41,215 bases of DNA from Prochlorococcus sp. AG-409-L18 (GTDB lineage Bacteria > Cyanobacteriota > Cyanobacteriia > PCC-6307 > Cyanobiaceae): assembly GCA_003215535.1 (NCBI GenBank), contig QCKG01000014.1, positions 1 through 41,215 of the forward strand, read 5' to 3'. Positions 16,259-24,604 of the stretch are shown in pieces. The position numbers and the translations under genes are program-made. The notes beneath the pieces were generated by a model. That model was not told where the DNA came from. It was given only the letters and a program-made list of their open reading frames with translations, and did not search any database. Position 1 is the first letter of the stretch, and each line of letters starts with the position of its first letter.

Positions 16259-17431
16259 GTGACCTCAAAGAACATAAAGAGAAGGGTCATGCCACCAGGT
16301 CTAAGCACAAGAGCAATCCATCATGGAGAAAGCTTTGCCAAAGAAACAGGCACTGTTATGCCTCCCATCTTTCCTAGTGCAACTTTTCGCCATGGAAATC
16401 AAGAAGGTTTTGATTACACTCGCTCTGGAAACCCTAATTTTCGATTACTCGAATCTGTCCTTTCCTCATTAGAAAATAGCGAATTCTCAACTGTATTTGC
16501 TTCTGGTGTAAGCGCAATTACAGCGATTATATCTTCACTAAAAGCCGGGGATCTTGTTCTCTGCGAAGACAATCTTTACGGTTGTACTGTGCGCTTATTT
16601 GAGAAAGTATTCAGGAATTTCGGGCTAAGAATATCATGGGTTGATTTTACAAATCAGAACAATTTTAACCTGATTAAAGAACAGACTCCGTCTATTATTT
16701 GGCTTGAAAGTCCAACAAACCCACTTTTGAAAATCCTTGATATAAAAGCGATCTGTGAGGTTGCTAATTCCTGCAATGTGCCTGTAGTGGTTGACAACAC
16801 CTTTGCTACACCTTTTGTTCAACGCCCTCTAGATTTAGGAGCAACTCTGTCTTTGACAAGTACTACTAAATACATTAATGGCCATTCTGATGCATTAGGG
16901 GGAGTGGTGTGTACAAATGATCCAGAATGGAATCAACGTATGATATTTGCCCAGAAAGGATTAGGTTTGCATCCATCCCCATTTGACTGCTGGCTAATAA
17001 CCCGAGGAGTAAAAACGCTGCCTCTCCGACTAGAACGTCAAATTAAGAATGCCACTGCAATTGCAGATCAACTTGCCTTACATCCCTTGGTGAATTGGGT
17101 GCGTTATCCATTCCGGCAAGATCATCCCCAACACGATATAGCGCTAAAACAAATGGAATGTGGAGGGGCAATCATCACAGCAAGCATTAAAGCAAGCCAG
17201 TCCAAAACCTTTTTGATGTGTAAAAACCTCAAATATTTCACTATGGCTGAAAGCCTTGGTGGAGTCGAAAGTCTTGTTTGTCATCCTGCGACCATGACTC
17301 ATGCTTCTGTAGATGAAAGCACCAAACAACGGTTGGGAATTAATGAATCTCTAGTCAGGTTTTCAGTTGGATGTGAAGACCTAGTAGATCTAAGTGCAGA
17401 CCTCAATAACGCTCTCGAACTAGTGCAGTGA
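16259..17431 (+). CDS. Cys/Met-metabolism PLP enzyme (cystathionine gamma-synthase/lyase family)
   Basis: 390 residues, full length for the fold-type I Cys/Met family. The PLP lysine is Lys204 in STTKYINGHSD; YTRSGNPN (53-60) gives the phosphate contacts from the partner subunit; SGVSAI, LESPTNP and VVDNTFATP are the other family motifs. The set includes cystathionine gamma-synthase, beta-lyase and gamma-lyase, and substrate choice cannot be read safely from these motifs. Since the next gene looks like a cystathionine gamma-synthase, this may be the lyase step (inference). GTG start; an ATG 30 nt downstream with AGAAGG before it is an alternative. Its TGA overlaps the next GTG by 4 nt. Confidence 0.88.
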   Translation: MTSKNIKRRVMPPGLSTRAIHHGESFAKETGTVMPPIFPSATFRHGNQEGFDYTRSGNPNFRLLESVLSSLENSEFSTVFASGVSAITAIISSLKAGDLVLCEDNLYGCTVRLFEKVFRNFGLRISWVDFTNQNNFNLIKEQTPSIIWLESPTNPLLKILDIKAICEVANSCNVPVVVDNTFATPFVQRPLDLGATLSLTSTTKYINGHSDALGGVVCTNDPEWNQRMIFAQKGLGLHPSPFDCWLITRGVKTLPLRLERQIKNATAIADQLALHPLVNWVRYPFRQDHPQHDIALKQMECGGAIITASIKASQSKTFLMCKNLKYFTMAESLGGVESLVCHPATMTHASVDESTKQRLGINESLVRFSVGCEDLVDLSADLNNALELVQ

Positions 17432-18906
17432 CCACTCGAAACCTCCTGCTAGATCCATGCTGGAGTAGCAAAGACCTAGGGCAAGCTCTGCCGGATAGCA
17501 AACATGCTGTATCAGTGGCCTTACCAAGATGGGAAGACGTAATTGCATATGAAGAAAAAGACCCCAAATGCATGCAAGCACTCCGTGCTATCTATCCCCG
17601 ATTTGGACTAAACCCAATTGTTTTTGAATTAGCGCAAAGTGCTCTCAAAACTCAAAGCTGGCCTCAATCCAGCGCATGGCCCTTTCCAAATATTGCGACT
17701 GCCGAAATGGCTAAAGAACATTGTCAACGAATTAATAAGAACGCAGAAGTTTCTCTTGTCGAAGTTGCAGGGCTAACTTGTCTAATCACTAGCCAGGATG
17801 CCACTCCTCTGGCGAAGGCCTTCTGGCAACATACTGGCCTAGGAGCATCCTCTCGCCAAGCAGCTATAGCTCTAAACAAAGAGAAATGTCCTTCGAACAA
17901 TGAAGGCAACATTGCAAGAGCAACTCTTAAAAAGCGCTTAGCAAACATCTATGGCTGCCAAGAGAGTTTAATAGGCCTTCATCCGTCGGGGATGGCAGCC
18001 CTAACAACTGCACTAAACGCAATAAAAAATCTTGACCGCAAAGGCCCCGTCCTTCAACTGGGGTTCCCTTATGTAGATGTACTAAAACTCCCCCAAGTGA
18101 TTTTTGAAGGGAGCACTCTTGTCCTCAATAAAGAGGCTCATGAGTTAGAAAGAAAGCTAGACCATCTCAATCCATCTGCGGTAATAGTTGAATTACCAAG
18201 CAATCCAATGCTTCGATGTATAGATCTAGCAACTGTCGCCAAGCTTGCTCATGATCGGGGAATACCAGTTATTGCTGATGACACTATCGGTTCTGCTGCC
18301 AATATTGATGTTTTACCGTATGCCGACCTTGTATTCAGCTCACTAACCAAGAGCTTTGCTGGTAGAGGGGATATTTTAGCTGGAGCTCTTGTAATTAGCC
18401 CTAACTCTCATTGGCAAAGATCGCTCAAAAAGATTGTCTCCAAAGTTACGCTCACTCAATTATCAGACCCTGATTCCATTGCTTTAGAGGAAGCCAGCAG
18501 GGATTGCACTAAGAGGATAGGCGCATTAAATAAGGCATGTCTGTTACTTAAAAATCGTCTAGAAAAACACTCTTTGGTCGCCAAAGTCCTACATCCAGAT
18601 CAATGTCCAAATTTTCAAGCCCTTATGAGACCTGACGCAGGTCATGGTTGTCTTTTTTCATTTGAATTAATTGGAGGATTAACAAACACCAAAAGGTTTT
18701 ATGACACTCTCCAAATTTGCAAAGGACCAAGCCTTGGAACAAATTTCTCATTGGTTTGTCCTTATGTGCTTCTGGCGCATTACAAGGAATTAGATTGGGC
18801 TGCAGCATGTGGGATCCCATCTCATCTTTTACGAGTATCCGTAGGGCTAGAAGATCCAGAAATACTTTGGAATCGGTTTGAAGAAGCCCTTAATAATTGC
18901 CACTAA
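17428..18906 (+). CDS. metB: Cystathionine gamma-synthase, fungal-type with N-terminal extension
   Basis: 492 residues, about 100 longer than standard MetB. The N-terminal part has HAVSVALPRWEDVIAYEE (26-43) and YPRFG, closely resembling the N-terminal region of fungal cystathionine gamma-synthases (STR2/met-7 type). The C-terminal domain is Cys/Met PLP type with Lys308 in SLTKSFAGRGD, SGMAALTTAL, VELPSNPMLRCID and IADDTIGSA. It would condense an activated homoserine with cysteine to cystathionine. GTG start in a GTGA overlap with the upstream enzyme indicates coupling; cysK follows after 85 nt. The glycine-rich phosphate-loop context is GLHPSGMAA. The exact activated homoserine ester used is unknown. 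Confidence 0.82.
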   Translation: MTTRNLLLDPCWSSKDLGQALPDSKHAVSVALPRWEDVIAYEEKDPKCMQALRAIYPRFGLNPIVFELAQSALKTQSWPQSSAWPFPNIATAEMAKEHCQRINKNAEVSLVEVAGLTCLITSQDATPLAKAFWQHTGLGASSRQAAIALNKEKCPSNNEGNIARATLKKRLANIYGCQESLIGLHPSGMAALTTALNAIKNLDRKGPVLQLGFPYVDVLKLPQVIFEGSTLVLNKEAHELERKLDHLNPSAVIVELPSNPMLRCIDLATVAKLAHDRGIPVIADDTIGSAANIDVLPYADLVFSSLTKSFAGRGDILAGALVISPNSHWQRSLKKIVSKVTLTQLSDPDSIALEEASRDCTKRIGALNKACLLLKNRLEKHSLVAKVLHPDQCPNFQALMRPDAGHGCLFSFELIGGLTNTKRFYDTLQICKGPSLGTNFSLVCPYVLLAHYKELDWAAACGIPSHLLRVSVGLEDPEILWNRFEEALNNCH

Positions 18907-18977
18907 TTCATCTCTGAACGTTTTCACATCCACTCAGCATCATGCAAGCGAGCTAAATTCCGGCTAATCATTAGATC

Positions 18978-18987
18978 GCTACGTAGC
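18978..18987. promoter_or_regulatory. 10-bp palindrome before cysK
   Basis: Perfect palindrome GCTACGTAGC ending 4 nt before the cysK ATG, where a ribosome binding site would be expected and none is seen. It could be an operator or simply chance; 10-bp palindromes are not rare. Confidence 0.2.
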
Positions 18988-18991
18988 CATC

Positions 18992-19978
18992 ATGTCACGA
19001 ATTTACGAAGACAACAGCCTCGCAATAGGCAATACTCCTTTGGTGAGACTGAATTCAGTCACCAAAAATGCCAAAGCAACAGTTCTGGCAAAAATAGAAG
19101 GCCGCAATCCTGCCTACAGCGTCAAATGCAGAATTGGAGCCAACATGATTTGGGATGCGGAGAAAAAAGGTTCACTGAACAAAAACCAAACAATTGTAGA
19201 ACCAACTTCAGGGAATACTGGAATAGCACTTGCATTTACAGCAGCTGCAAGGGGCTACAAACTAATCCTGACCATGCCCGAATCAATGTCACTAGAACGC
19301 CGGAGAGTCATGGCTGTTCTCGGAGCCGAACTAATCCTCACAGAAGCAGCCAAAGGCATGCCTGGAGCAATTGCAAAAGCTAAGGAAATTGCAGAAAGCG
19401 ATCCCAACAAATACTTCATGCCAGGACAATTCGAAAACCCTGCAAATCCTGATATTCATTTCAAGACTACTGGGCCTGAAATCTGGAATGATTGCGATGG
19501 TTCAATAGACGTACTTGTTGCTGGCGTAGGGACTGGAGGAACAATCACAGGAGTCTCACGCTTTATCAAACAAGAAAAAGGGAAATCTATTCTCTCCGTA
19601 GCAGTAGAGCCCTCTCACAGTCCAGTTATCACTCAAACAATTAATGGAGAGGAGATCAAGCCTGGACCTCACAAAATTCAAGGTATAGGCGCAGGGTTTA
19701 TCCCCAAAAACCTTGACCTCTCTTTAGTTGACAAAGTAGAGCAAGTGTCCAACGAAGAGTCAATAGCTATGGCTCAGCGATTAGCTCAAGAAGAAGGATT
19801 GCTTGTGGGCATTTCATGCGGAGCTGCAACTGCTGCTGCGGTGCGGATGGCAGAGAAAGAAGAATACGCAGGAAAAACAATTGTTGTTGTTCTCCCTGAT
19901 ATGGCCGAGCGATATCTCTCGTCTGTGATGTTTGAAAGTGTGCCTACTGGCATTATTCAAGAACCCCATGTTGCCTGA
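18992..19978 (+). CDS. cysK: Cysteine synthase A (O-acetylserine sulfhydrylase)
   Basis: Makes cysteine from O-acetylserine and sulfide. 328 residues, full length. The PLP lysine is Lys45 in [20 protein letters not shown] (72-80) binds substrate; [10 protein letters not shown] binds the PLP phosphate; ISCGAA is the C-terminal serine/cysteine loop. The C-terminus AERYLSS matches CysK. It lies 85 nt after the gamma-synthase gene in a cysteine/methionine block, so sulfide assimilation feeds directly into cystathionine formation. Its last 22 nt overlap the end of queA on the other strand and a 10-bp hairpin covers its stop codon. Confidence 0.96.
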   Translation: MSRIYEDNSLAIGNTPLVRLNSVTKNAKATVLAKIEGRNPAYSVKCRIGANMIWDAEKKGSLNKNQTIVEPTSGNTGIALAFTAAARGYKLILTMPESMSLERRRVMAVLGAELILTEAAKGMPGAIAKAKEIAESDPNKYFMPGQFENPANPDIHFKTTGPEIWNDCDGSIDVLVAGVGTGGTITGVSRFIKQEKGKSILSVAVEPSHSPVITQTINGEEIKPGPHKIQGIGAGFIPKNLDLSLVDKVEQVSNEESIAMAQRLAQEEGLLVGISCGAATAAAVRMAEKEEYAGKTIVVVLPDMAERYLSSVMFESVPTGIIQEPHVA

Positions 19979-21084
19979 GGACGAACCTCAGGCAAAACTG
20001 CCTCTGGTGCTATCCACATTGCGTCTCCATAAGAGAAAAAGCGATATTGATGTTGAATAGCTTCTCGATAAATCGCCAATAGACGTTGACGTCCAATTAA
20101 TGCGCTGACTAATAACAATAGAGAACTTTTAGGAAGGTGAAAGTTTGTAATCAATCCATCTATAACACCAAATCTATATCCAGGTTTAATTACAAGATTT
20201 ACCTTCCCTATGAAAGGTTTAAGAGCATCTCCATTGGCTTTAAAGGCTCCTTCCAGGGCCCTTACGCTTGTCGTCCCGACAGCAATAACCCTCCCTCCAC
20301 GTGAACGGCATTCATTAACAGCTTTCACAGCTGCTTGATTCACCTCAACCCACTCACTATGCAACTCCAGGTTGGTGAGATCCTCTTTATCCAAAGGTCT
20401 AAAAGTTCCAAGCCCTATATGCAAAGTAACTTGTGTCTGAGAAACTCCTTTCTGATGCAATGAGCGAATTAATTCATCGCTTAAATGAAGCCCAGCAGTT
20501 GGTGCAGCAACAGCTCCTGGATTCATTGCATAGCGTGTTTGGTACCTATCCTCTTTACTTGGATCGTGGTTATCTATGTAAGGTGGTAACGGCACTTCAC
20601 CAAAACGGTCTAAAAGATCCTGGATATTATTTCTAGTGTCATAAAGAGAAGGAAACTGAATAACTCTTCCTCCGCTTGAATCATCGATACTTACAACTTG
20701 CAAACGTATGGGTGTCTGTTCTCTCCCTTGCAGCCACAAATGATCTCCAGGCCGCATTCGCTTGCCAGGTCTAGCCAAGCACAGCCACATCCCCTCCCCA
20801 AAGGGTTCAAGCAACAAAAGCTCTGCACTCCCTCCACCTGAGCGACGGACCCTCAACCTCGCTTTCAAAACTTTCGTGTCGTTGAGAACAATTAAGTCAC
20901 CAGCCCTTAACTCATCTTGCCAATCCCAAACTTGAGCATGTTTAACTGAGCCAAGTGCATTAATCTCCTGGTTGACAATCAACAAACGAGCATTATGCCT
21001 TGGCTCTACAGGGAACTGAGCTATGAACCTAGGGGGGAGTTCATAGTCATAAGAACTAAGCAGAAGGTCTCTATCGTCAGTCAA
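19957..21084 (-). CDS. queA: S-adenosylmethionine:tRNA ribosyltransferase-isomerase
   Basis: Adds the ribosyl moiety of SAM to preQ1 in tRNA to form epoxyqueuosine. 375 residues with the family landmarks: [22 protein letters not shown] at the N-terminus, [34 protein letters not shown]-type motif (HIGLGTFRP), [17 protein letters not shown] and [21 protein letters not shown] start inferred because it gives the standard N-terminal length. Convergent with cysK and overlapping it by 22 nt; pdhC lies 69 nt upstream on the same strand, with a CCTAGCTAGG palindrome between, so cotranscription is possible. Confidence 0.96.
   Translation of the reverse strand: MTDDRDLLLSSYDYELPPRFIAQFPVEPRHNARLLIVNQEINALGSVKHAQVWDWQDELRAGDLIVLNDTKVLKARLRVRRSGGGSAELLLLEPFGEGMWLCLARPGKRMRPGDHLWLQGREQTPIRLQVVSIDDSSGGRVIQFPSLYDTRNNIQDLLDRFGEVPLPPYIDNHDPSKEDRYQTRYAMNPGAVAAPTAGLHLSDELIRSLHQKGVSQTQVTLHIGLGTFRPLDKEDLTNLELHSEWVEVNQAAVKAVNECRSRGGRVIAVGTTSVRALEGAFKANGDALKPFIGKVNLVIKPGYRFGVIDGLITNFHLPKSSLLLLVSALIGRQRLLAIYREAIQHQYRFFSYGDAMWIAPEAVLPEVRPQATWGS
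19971..19995. terminator. Perfect 10-bp hairpin over the cysK/queA junction
   Basis: TTGCCTGAGG-ACGAA-CCTCAGGCAA: a 10-bp perfect stem with a 5-nt loop. It spans the cysK stop codon and lies within the last codons of queA (encoding LPEVRPQA). Neither side has a long T-run, so classical intrinsic termination is weak, but it could stabilise both 3' ends or block read-through between convergent genes. Confidence 0.5.
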
Positions 21085-21153
21085 AGAGATACAATTTAAG
21101 CCTTAATTTAAAACATAAAAGCCTAGCTAGGTTCAAGTAACTTATTCTCACTC

Positions 21154-22530
21154 TTAAGAAGAAAGTTGTTCGGGATTATTCTCAATCAGATGAGCAAGAT
21201 CCTTAAGAAAAGCTGCCCCATCTGCTCCATAAATAATCCTATGGTCAGCGGTAAGATTTACCTGCATTTGTCGCTTGATGGAGATCGAACCATCTTTGCT
21301 AGCAACAACATTCGGTTGGGAAGCTGCAACTGCAAGAATAGCTCCCGTACCTGGAGGAAGAATTGCATCAAAACGATCAACTCCAAACATTCCTAAATTC
21401 GAAAGAGTAAAAGTCCCACTGTTGTATTCAATAGGCTGAAGCTGTTTACTTCTGGAGCGTTTGACCAAATCAGTCCACTGCTTTGATAATTCAAACAAAT
21501 TCGTGCTATCTGCATTCTGAAGTACAGGGGTAATAAGTCCCCCATCTTCCATGGCAACAGCAACAGCCACATTGACTTGTTTCGGATATGACATCCCCCC
21601 CTCAGAGCAAGCAGCATTAACTTGTGGGTGACGAGCCAGAGTAAGAGCAACCGCCTTTACCAACAAAGCGGTCATCGTCACTCCATTAGGTTTTACCTGT
21701 TTGTAAAAAACATCAAGCTTGTCAGTAGCAATCTTGTAACCAACTCTGAAACAAGGTACAGACAAACTTGCCTCCATATTTCGATTAACCGCTTGCTGAA
21801 GAGTATTAAAAGCAACAGTCTCTCCTGGAGAACCAAAACTTTGCCCACCTGTTTTCTGCACAGGCTTTTTAGATCCATCTAGCGATGTCTTTTGAGAGGG
21901 AATCTCTAAGCCTGGGAGTGAAGATGGGGCATTACTTTCTGCGACCCAAGGGACTGTATTGGGCAACCCTTTAACACGATTTACATCCTCAACTTGAATA
22001 CGCCCATGAGGTCCTGTACCTCTCACAGTGGCCAAATCTAGTCCCATTTTTAAAGCAAGATTTTTAGCCTTTGGAGATGCAATTATTCTTCCTGTATTAA
22101 CTATCTCTGATGAATGTTGAGAAGCACTCGCAACCATTTCTTCACTAGAGGCGGAAGCAGGGGTTAATTGATCTTTAGCCTCAACTGGAATTGACGCTTT
22201 TGGAGTCTGAGTAGAAACAGACTCTTCAGATTTTGATGACACAGCCTTTGACTGCACAACCTTTGACTGCACAGCAGCAATCTCTTCTTTTGTCTCAACA
22301 ATCAGACCAATTGTCTCTCCTACAGGAGCAGAACTCCCTGAAGGCATCAATACCGCGGCCAAATAGCCATCTTGAAATGACTCGACATCCATATCTGCCT
22401 TGTCTGATTCAACAACAAGAACAGACTCACCACGCCCAACTTTGTCTCCAGGTTGCTTCAGCCACTCCACAATTTTGCCCTCAGTCATGGTGGAGCTAAG
22501 AGCAGGCATAAAGATGTCGTGGGTCGCCAA
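21154..22530 (-). CDS. pdhC: Dihydrolipoamide acetyltransferase (E2) of pyruvate dehydrogenase
   Basis: Transfers acetyl groups from lipoamide to CoA in the pyruvate dehydrogenase complex. 458 residues: an N-terminal lipoyl domain (1-80; Lys44 in ESDKADMD is the lipoylation site), an Ala/Ser/Glu-rich linker, a peripheral subunit-binding domain (about 150-190; ASPKAKNLALKMG, GTGPHGRIQVEDV) and a catalytic acyltransferase domain ending in LTADHRIIYGADGAAFLKDL, with the catalytic His. TTG start gives the standard ATHDIFMPALS N-terminus. A lipoate octanoyltransferase (lipB) further along supplies its cofactor pathway. Confidence 0.93.
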   Translation of the reverse strand: MATHDIFMPALSSTMTEGKIVEWLKQPGDKVGRGESVLVVESDKADMDVESFQDGYLAAVLMPSGSSAPVGETIGLIVETKEEIAAVQSKVVQSKAVSSKSEESVSTQTPKASIPVEAKDQLTPASASSEEMVASASQHSSEIVNTGRIIASPKAKNLALKMGLDLATVRGTGPHGRIQVEDVNRVKGLPNTVPWVAESNAPSSLPGLEIPSQKTSLDGSKKPVQKTGGQSFGSPGETVAFNTLQQAVNRNMEASLSVPCFRVGYKIATDKLDVFYKQVKPNGVTMTALLVKAVALTLARHPQVNAACSEGGMSYPKQVNVAVAVAMEDGGLITPVLQNADSTNLFELSKQWTDLVKRSRSKQLQPIEYNSGTFTLSNLGMFGVDRFDAILPPGTGAILAVAASQPNVVASKDGSISIKRQMQVNLTADHRIIYGADGAAFLKDLAHLIENNPEQLSS

Positions 22531-23135
22531 AATCGTTTCTCCAGCTGCGTTTTAAGGGTTTGAATGACCAGTCCACTAACAATTCTCACTAGAAGAAAGT
22601 AAGTAGTGGTTGATCTGCACCAATTTTAGGTCCCTGTTAACCAAACTAACCTTCTCGTTTCGAATCCTCGAACTGCATCTCTAACTAATTAATCAACCGG
22701 CCATTCGACAGGCCGCATGTCCAATTGATTTGGACTTCAAGCATTTAGGCCCTAAAGATTGCCCTTTATGGAGGAGGAAGTCAAGAAGGGACAAAAAGGG
22801 AGTGGCTAACTTTGTTCTATTAAGGCTGTTCTTAAAACTAGGATGTATTGAAACTCAAAGAAGCGTAAGAACTAGTCTATGAGACGTATTCAAAGGTATA
22901 AATAGTTTATTATTCTCGTAACAACTGTATAAAATAGACTAGTCAAATATTCTTGAACTCGAAAGGTTGAATTCAATTGTCGCGCTAGGAAAAGATTATT
23001 TTTAATCCCAATCAGACAGCTAAATAATATTATTTATGAAAGCAGAAGAAACCAAGCCTATAATCTTCACAGGGGTTTAAACTCTTTCAAGCCAAGCTTA
23101 TATAACTATATTTTTGAGAACAAACAACCCAGAAG
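22531..23135. other. Intergenic region of about 600 bp, no gene seen
   Basis: All frames are short. Contains small inverted repeats (GTCCAA-TTGAT-TTGGAC at 22719-22735; GGCC...GGCC just left of it) but no T-run and no tRNA-like fold. The pdhC promoter is presumably at its left end. Confidence 0.45.
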
Positions 23136-23564
23136 TCAATCTATAGCATCGATAATTCCTTCTGTAACATATCTAGCCATTCCCATTACATTTCTTTCAA
23201 CTTCTCTCTTTGCAACCCCCCATTTTTTTGATAACTCCTTTGAAAGACCTTCTTCCTTTGCAAAGATTATCATTTTATTTGCAAGATGGGGAGGTAACTC
23301 GGCACGAGATTTTTCTTTTATATCTTCCCATCCATCCTTATCAATACGCCCAATCTCTTCTAAGCTATCAGTTCCAGAATACTTATACAATTCTGTTATC
23401 CCAATAAACAAAAACATCTGTCCAAGCTGCTCCAAATGATTCTCGCTCCCTTCTGACTTCTCATAACTGTTTAGAAGTGATTCAAATTCACCTCTCTTCT
23501 CAGCTTGTCCTTCTTTTACTGCATTCAATAGCCTAAAAAACTGGCTGAATTCAACTGGTTTCAA
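23136..23564 (-). CDS. Hypothetical protein, 142 aa, alpha-helical
   Basis: Soluble, charged and predicted mostly helical, with no signal peptide or membrane segment; only one hydrophobic patch (QMFLFIGITEL). The C-terminal half has LSKKWGVAKREVERNVMGMARYV, which looks like a helix-turn-helix-sized segment but lacks a clear DNA-binding signature. TTG start, with no better ATG nearby. I do not recognise the family. Isolated between non-coding stretches; composition is gene-like. Confidence 0.6.
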   Translation of the reverse strand: MKPVEFSQFFRLLNAVKEGQAEKRGEFESLLNSYEKSEGSENHLEQLGQMFLFIGITELYKYSGTDSLEEIGRIDKDGWEDIKEKSRAELPPHLANKMIIFAKEEGLSKELSKKWGVAKREVERNVMGMARYVTEGIIDAID

Positions 23565-23797
23565 TGTAAAACTAAGCGCCTTTTTTTATTTTAATTGGTG
23601 AGTCTATCAAGATCTAGAGCTCCAAATTGCAATGAAAAGAAAATTATTTTTGATGGCCATTCAAACCAGCAACAATCCAATAGAAAACTTGCAATTCACC
23701 GCATTTAGAATTTTAAGAAATTATGGCTTTCAAAAAGAGCTAAAAGCCTCGATAGTCATACCCTGGCCTTAAGATGGAATAAACATTTTGAGGTCTA

Positions 23798-24028
23798 ATG
23801 GGTAAAAAATCCAAAAAGTGCTCCAACAAAAGACGTTTACTTTGGTGGGCATTTGGAGCTGTTGGCCTGGGAGCAAGGGTATTGACGGCACTGTCGCTTC
23901 TAGTTATTGCAACAAGCTTTCAATCTCTGAACAAAGATTCAGCCTTTTTAAAAGAATGTATAGAAGAGAAAAGAGAGGCCATGCCAAGCCTGGCTGATGC
24001 CGTCAGGTTTTGCAATGGAGGAGATTAG
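23798..24028 (+). CDS. Small single-pass membrane protein, 76 aa
   Basis: ATG preceded by GAGG at a suitable distance. A basic start (MGKKSKKCSNKRRLLWW), one hydrophobic segment of about 28 residues (AFGAVGLGARVLTALSLLVIATSF), then an acidic or neutral tail with two Cys. The positive-inside rule places the N-terminus in the cytoplasm and the tail outside. It may be an uncleaved anchor or a signal peptide. Function not recognised. Confidence 0.6.
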   Translation: MGKKSKKCSNKRRLLWWAFGAVGLGARVLTALSLLVIATSFQSLNKDSAFLKECIEEKREAMPSLADAVRFCNGGD

Positions 24029-24100
24029 AAATCTCTTCCAGTACAACAGAAATGCATTCCTCAATAGATATCAATGCTCTAAGCATAAACAATGCACTAA

Positions 24101-24544
24101 TCAGCCTTGTTCAATATTTTCAACAACTCCATCCCGAACAACAATAGAAACTTGCATCTTTTCTACCAAATTATCGCCAACCTTTAATTCGCAAAAACTA
24201 TCTAGCTGTCCCTGCTCAACTATCTGTCCCATTTCAAGATCTCTTACCTGAACTTGTTGCTCCAAGAGATTGCGTTTCTGCTCTTCTAACTCTGCACGTT
24301 TAGCCGCTACCTGCCTTTGCACCTCAGCAACCTGTTCTTGAACACGAGGGTCAAGCGGGTTAGCGCTTTGTCTTCGCACATCATCAACAACTTGTTGCCC
24401 CTCTTGCTCCAACTGAGATAACTGCTGATCTGTAGTAGAGATCGCATTACTCAATTCTCTCTCAGCCTCCTCCTTCCAAGCTGAGGTGACAACCGCACGA
24501 ACCGTAATTGATCGTTTAATAGTGAGGGTGGTTTCTTCAGGCAT
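24101..24544 (-). CDS. YlqD-like coiled-coil protein
   Basis: 147 residues: an N-terminal beta-rich strand (LTIKRSITVRAVVTSAWKEE), a central long coiled coil rich in Gln and Glu (about 30-100; QLSQLEQEGQQVVDD, QVAAKRAELEEQKRNLLEQQ) and a C-terminal ELKVGDNL with hydrophobic strands VSIVVRDGVVENI. This layout fits the YlqD family found in cyanobacteria and Firmicutes, of unknown function. It lies 60 nt downstream of the acyl-CoA synthetase gene on the same strand and may be cotranscribed. Confidence 0.72.
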   Translation of the reverse strand: MPEETTLTIKRSITVRAVVTSAWKEEAERELSNAISTTDQQLSQLEQEGQQVVDDVRRQSANPLDPRVQEQVAEVQRQVAAKRAELEEQKRNLLEQQVQVRDLEMGQIVEQGQLDSFCELKVGDNLVEKMQVSIVVRDGVVENIEQG

Positions 24545-24604
24545 AAGAAATGACGCTTAAGTGACAAGGCTCTCAGCCAACGGCGCTAAGGTCAACAAAA
24601 ACCT

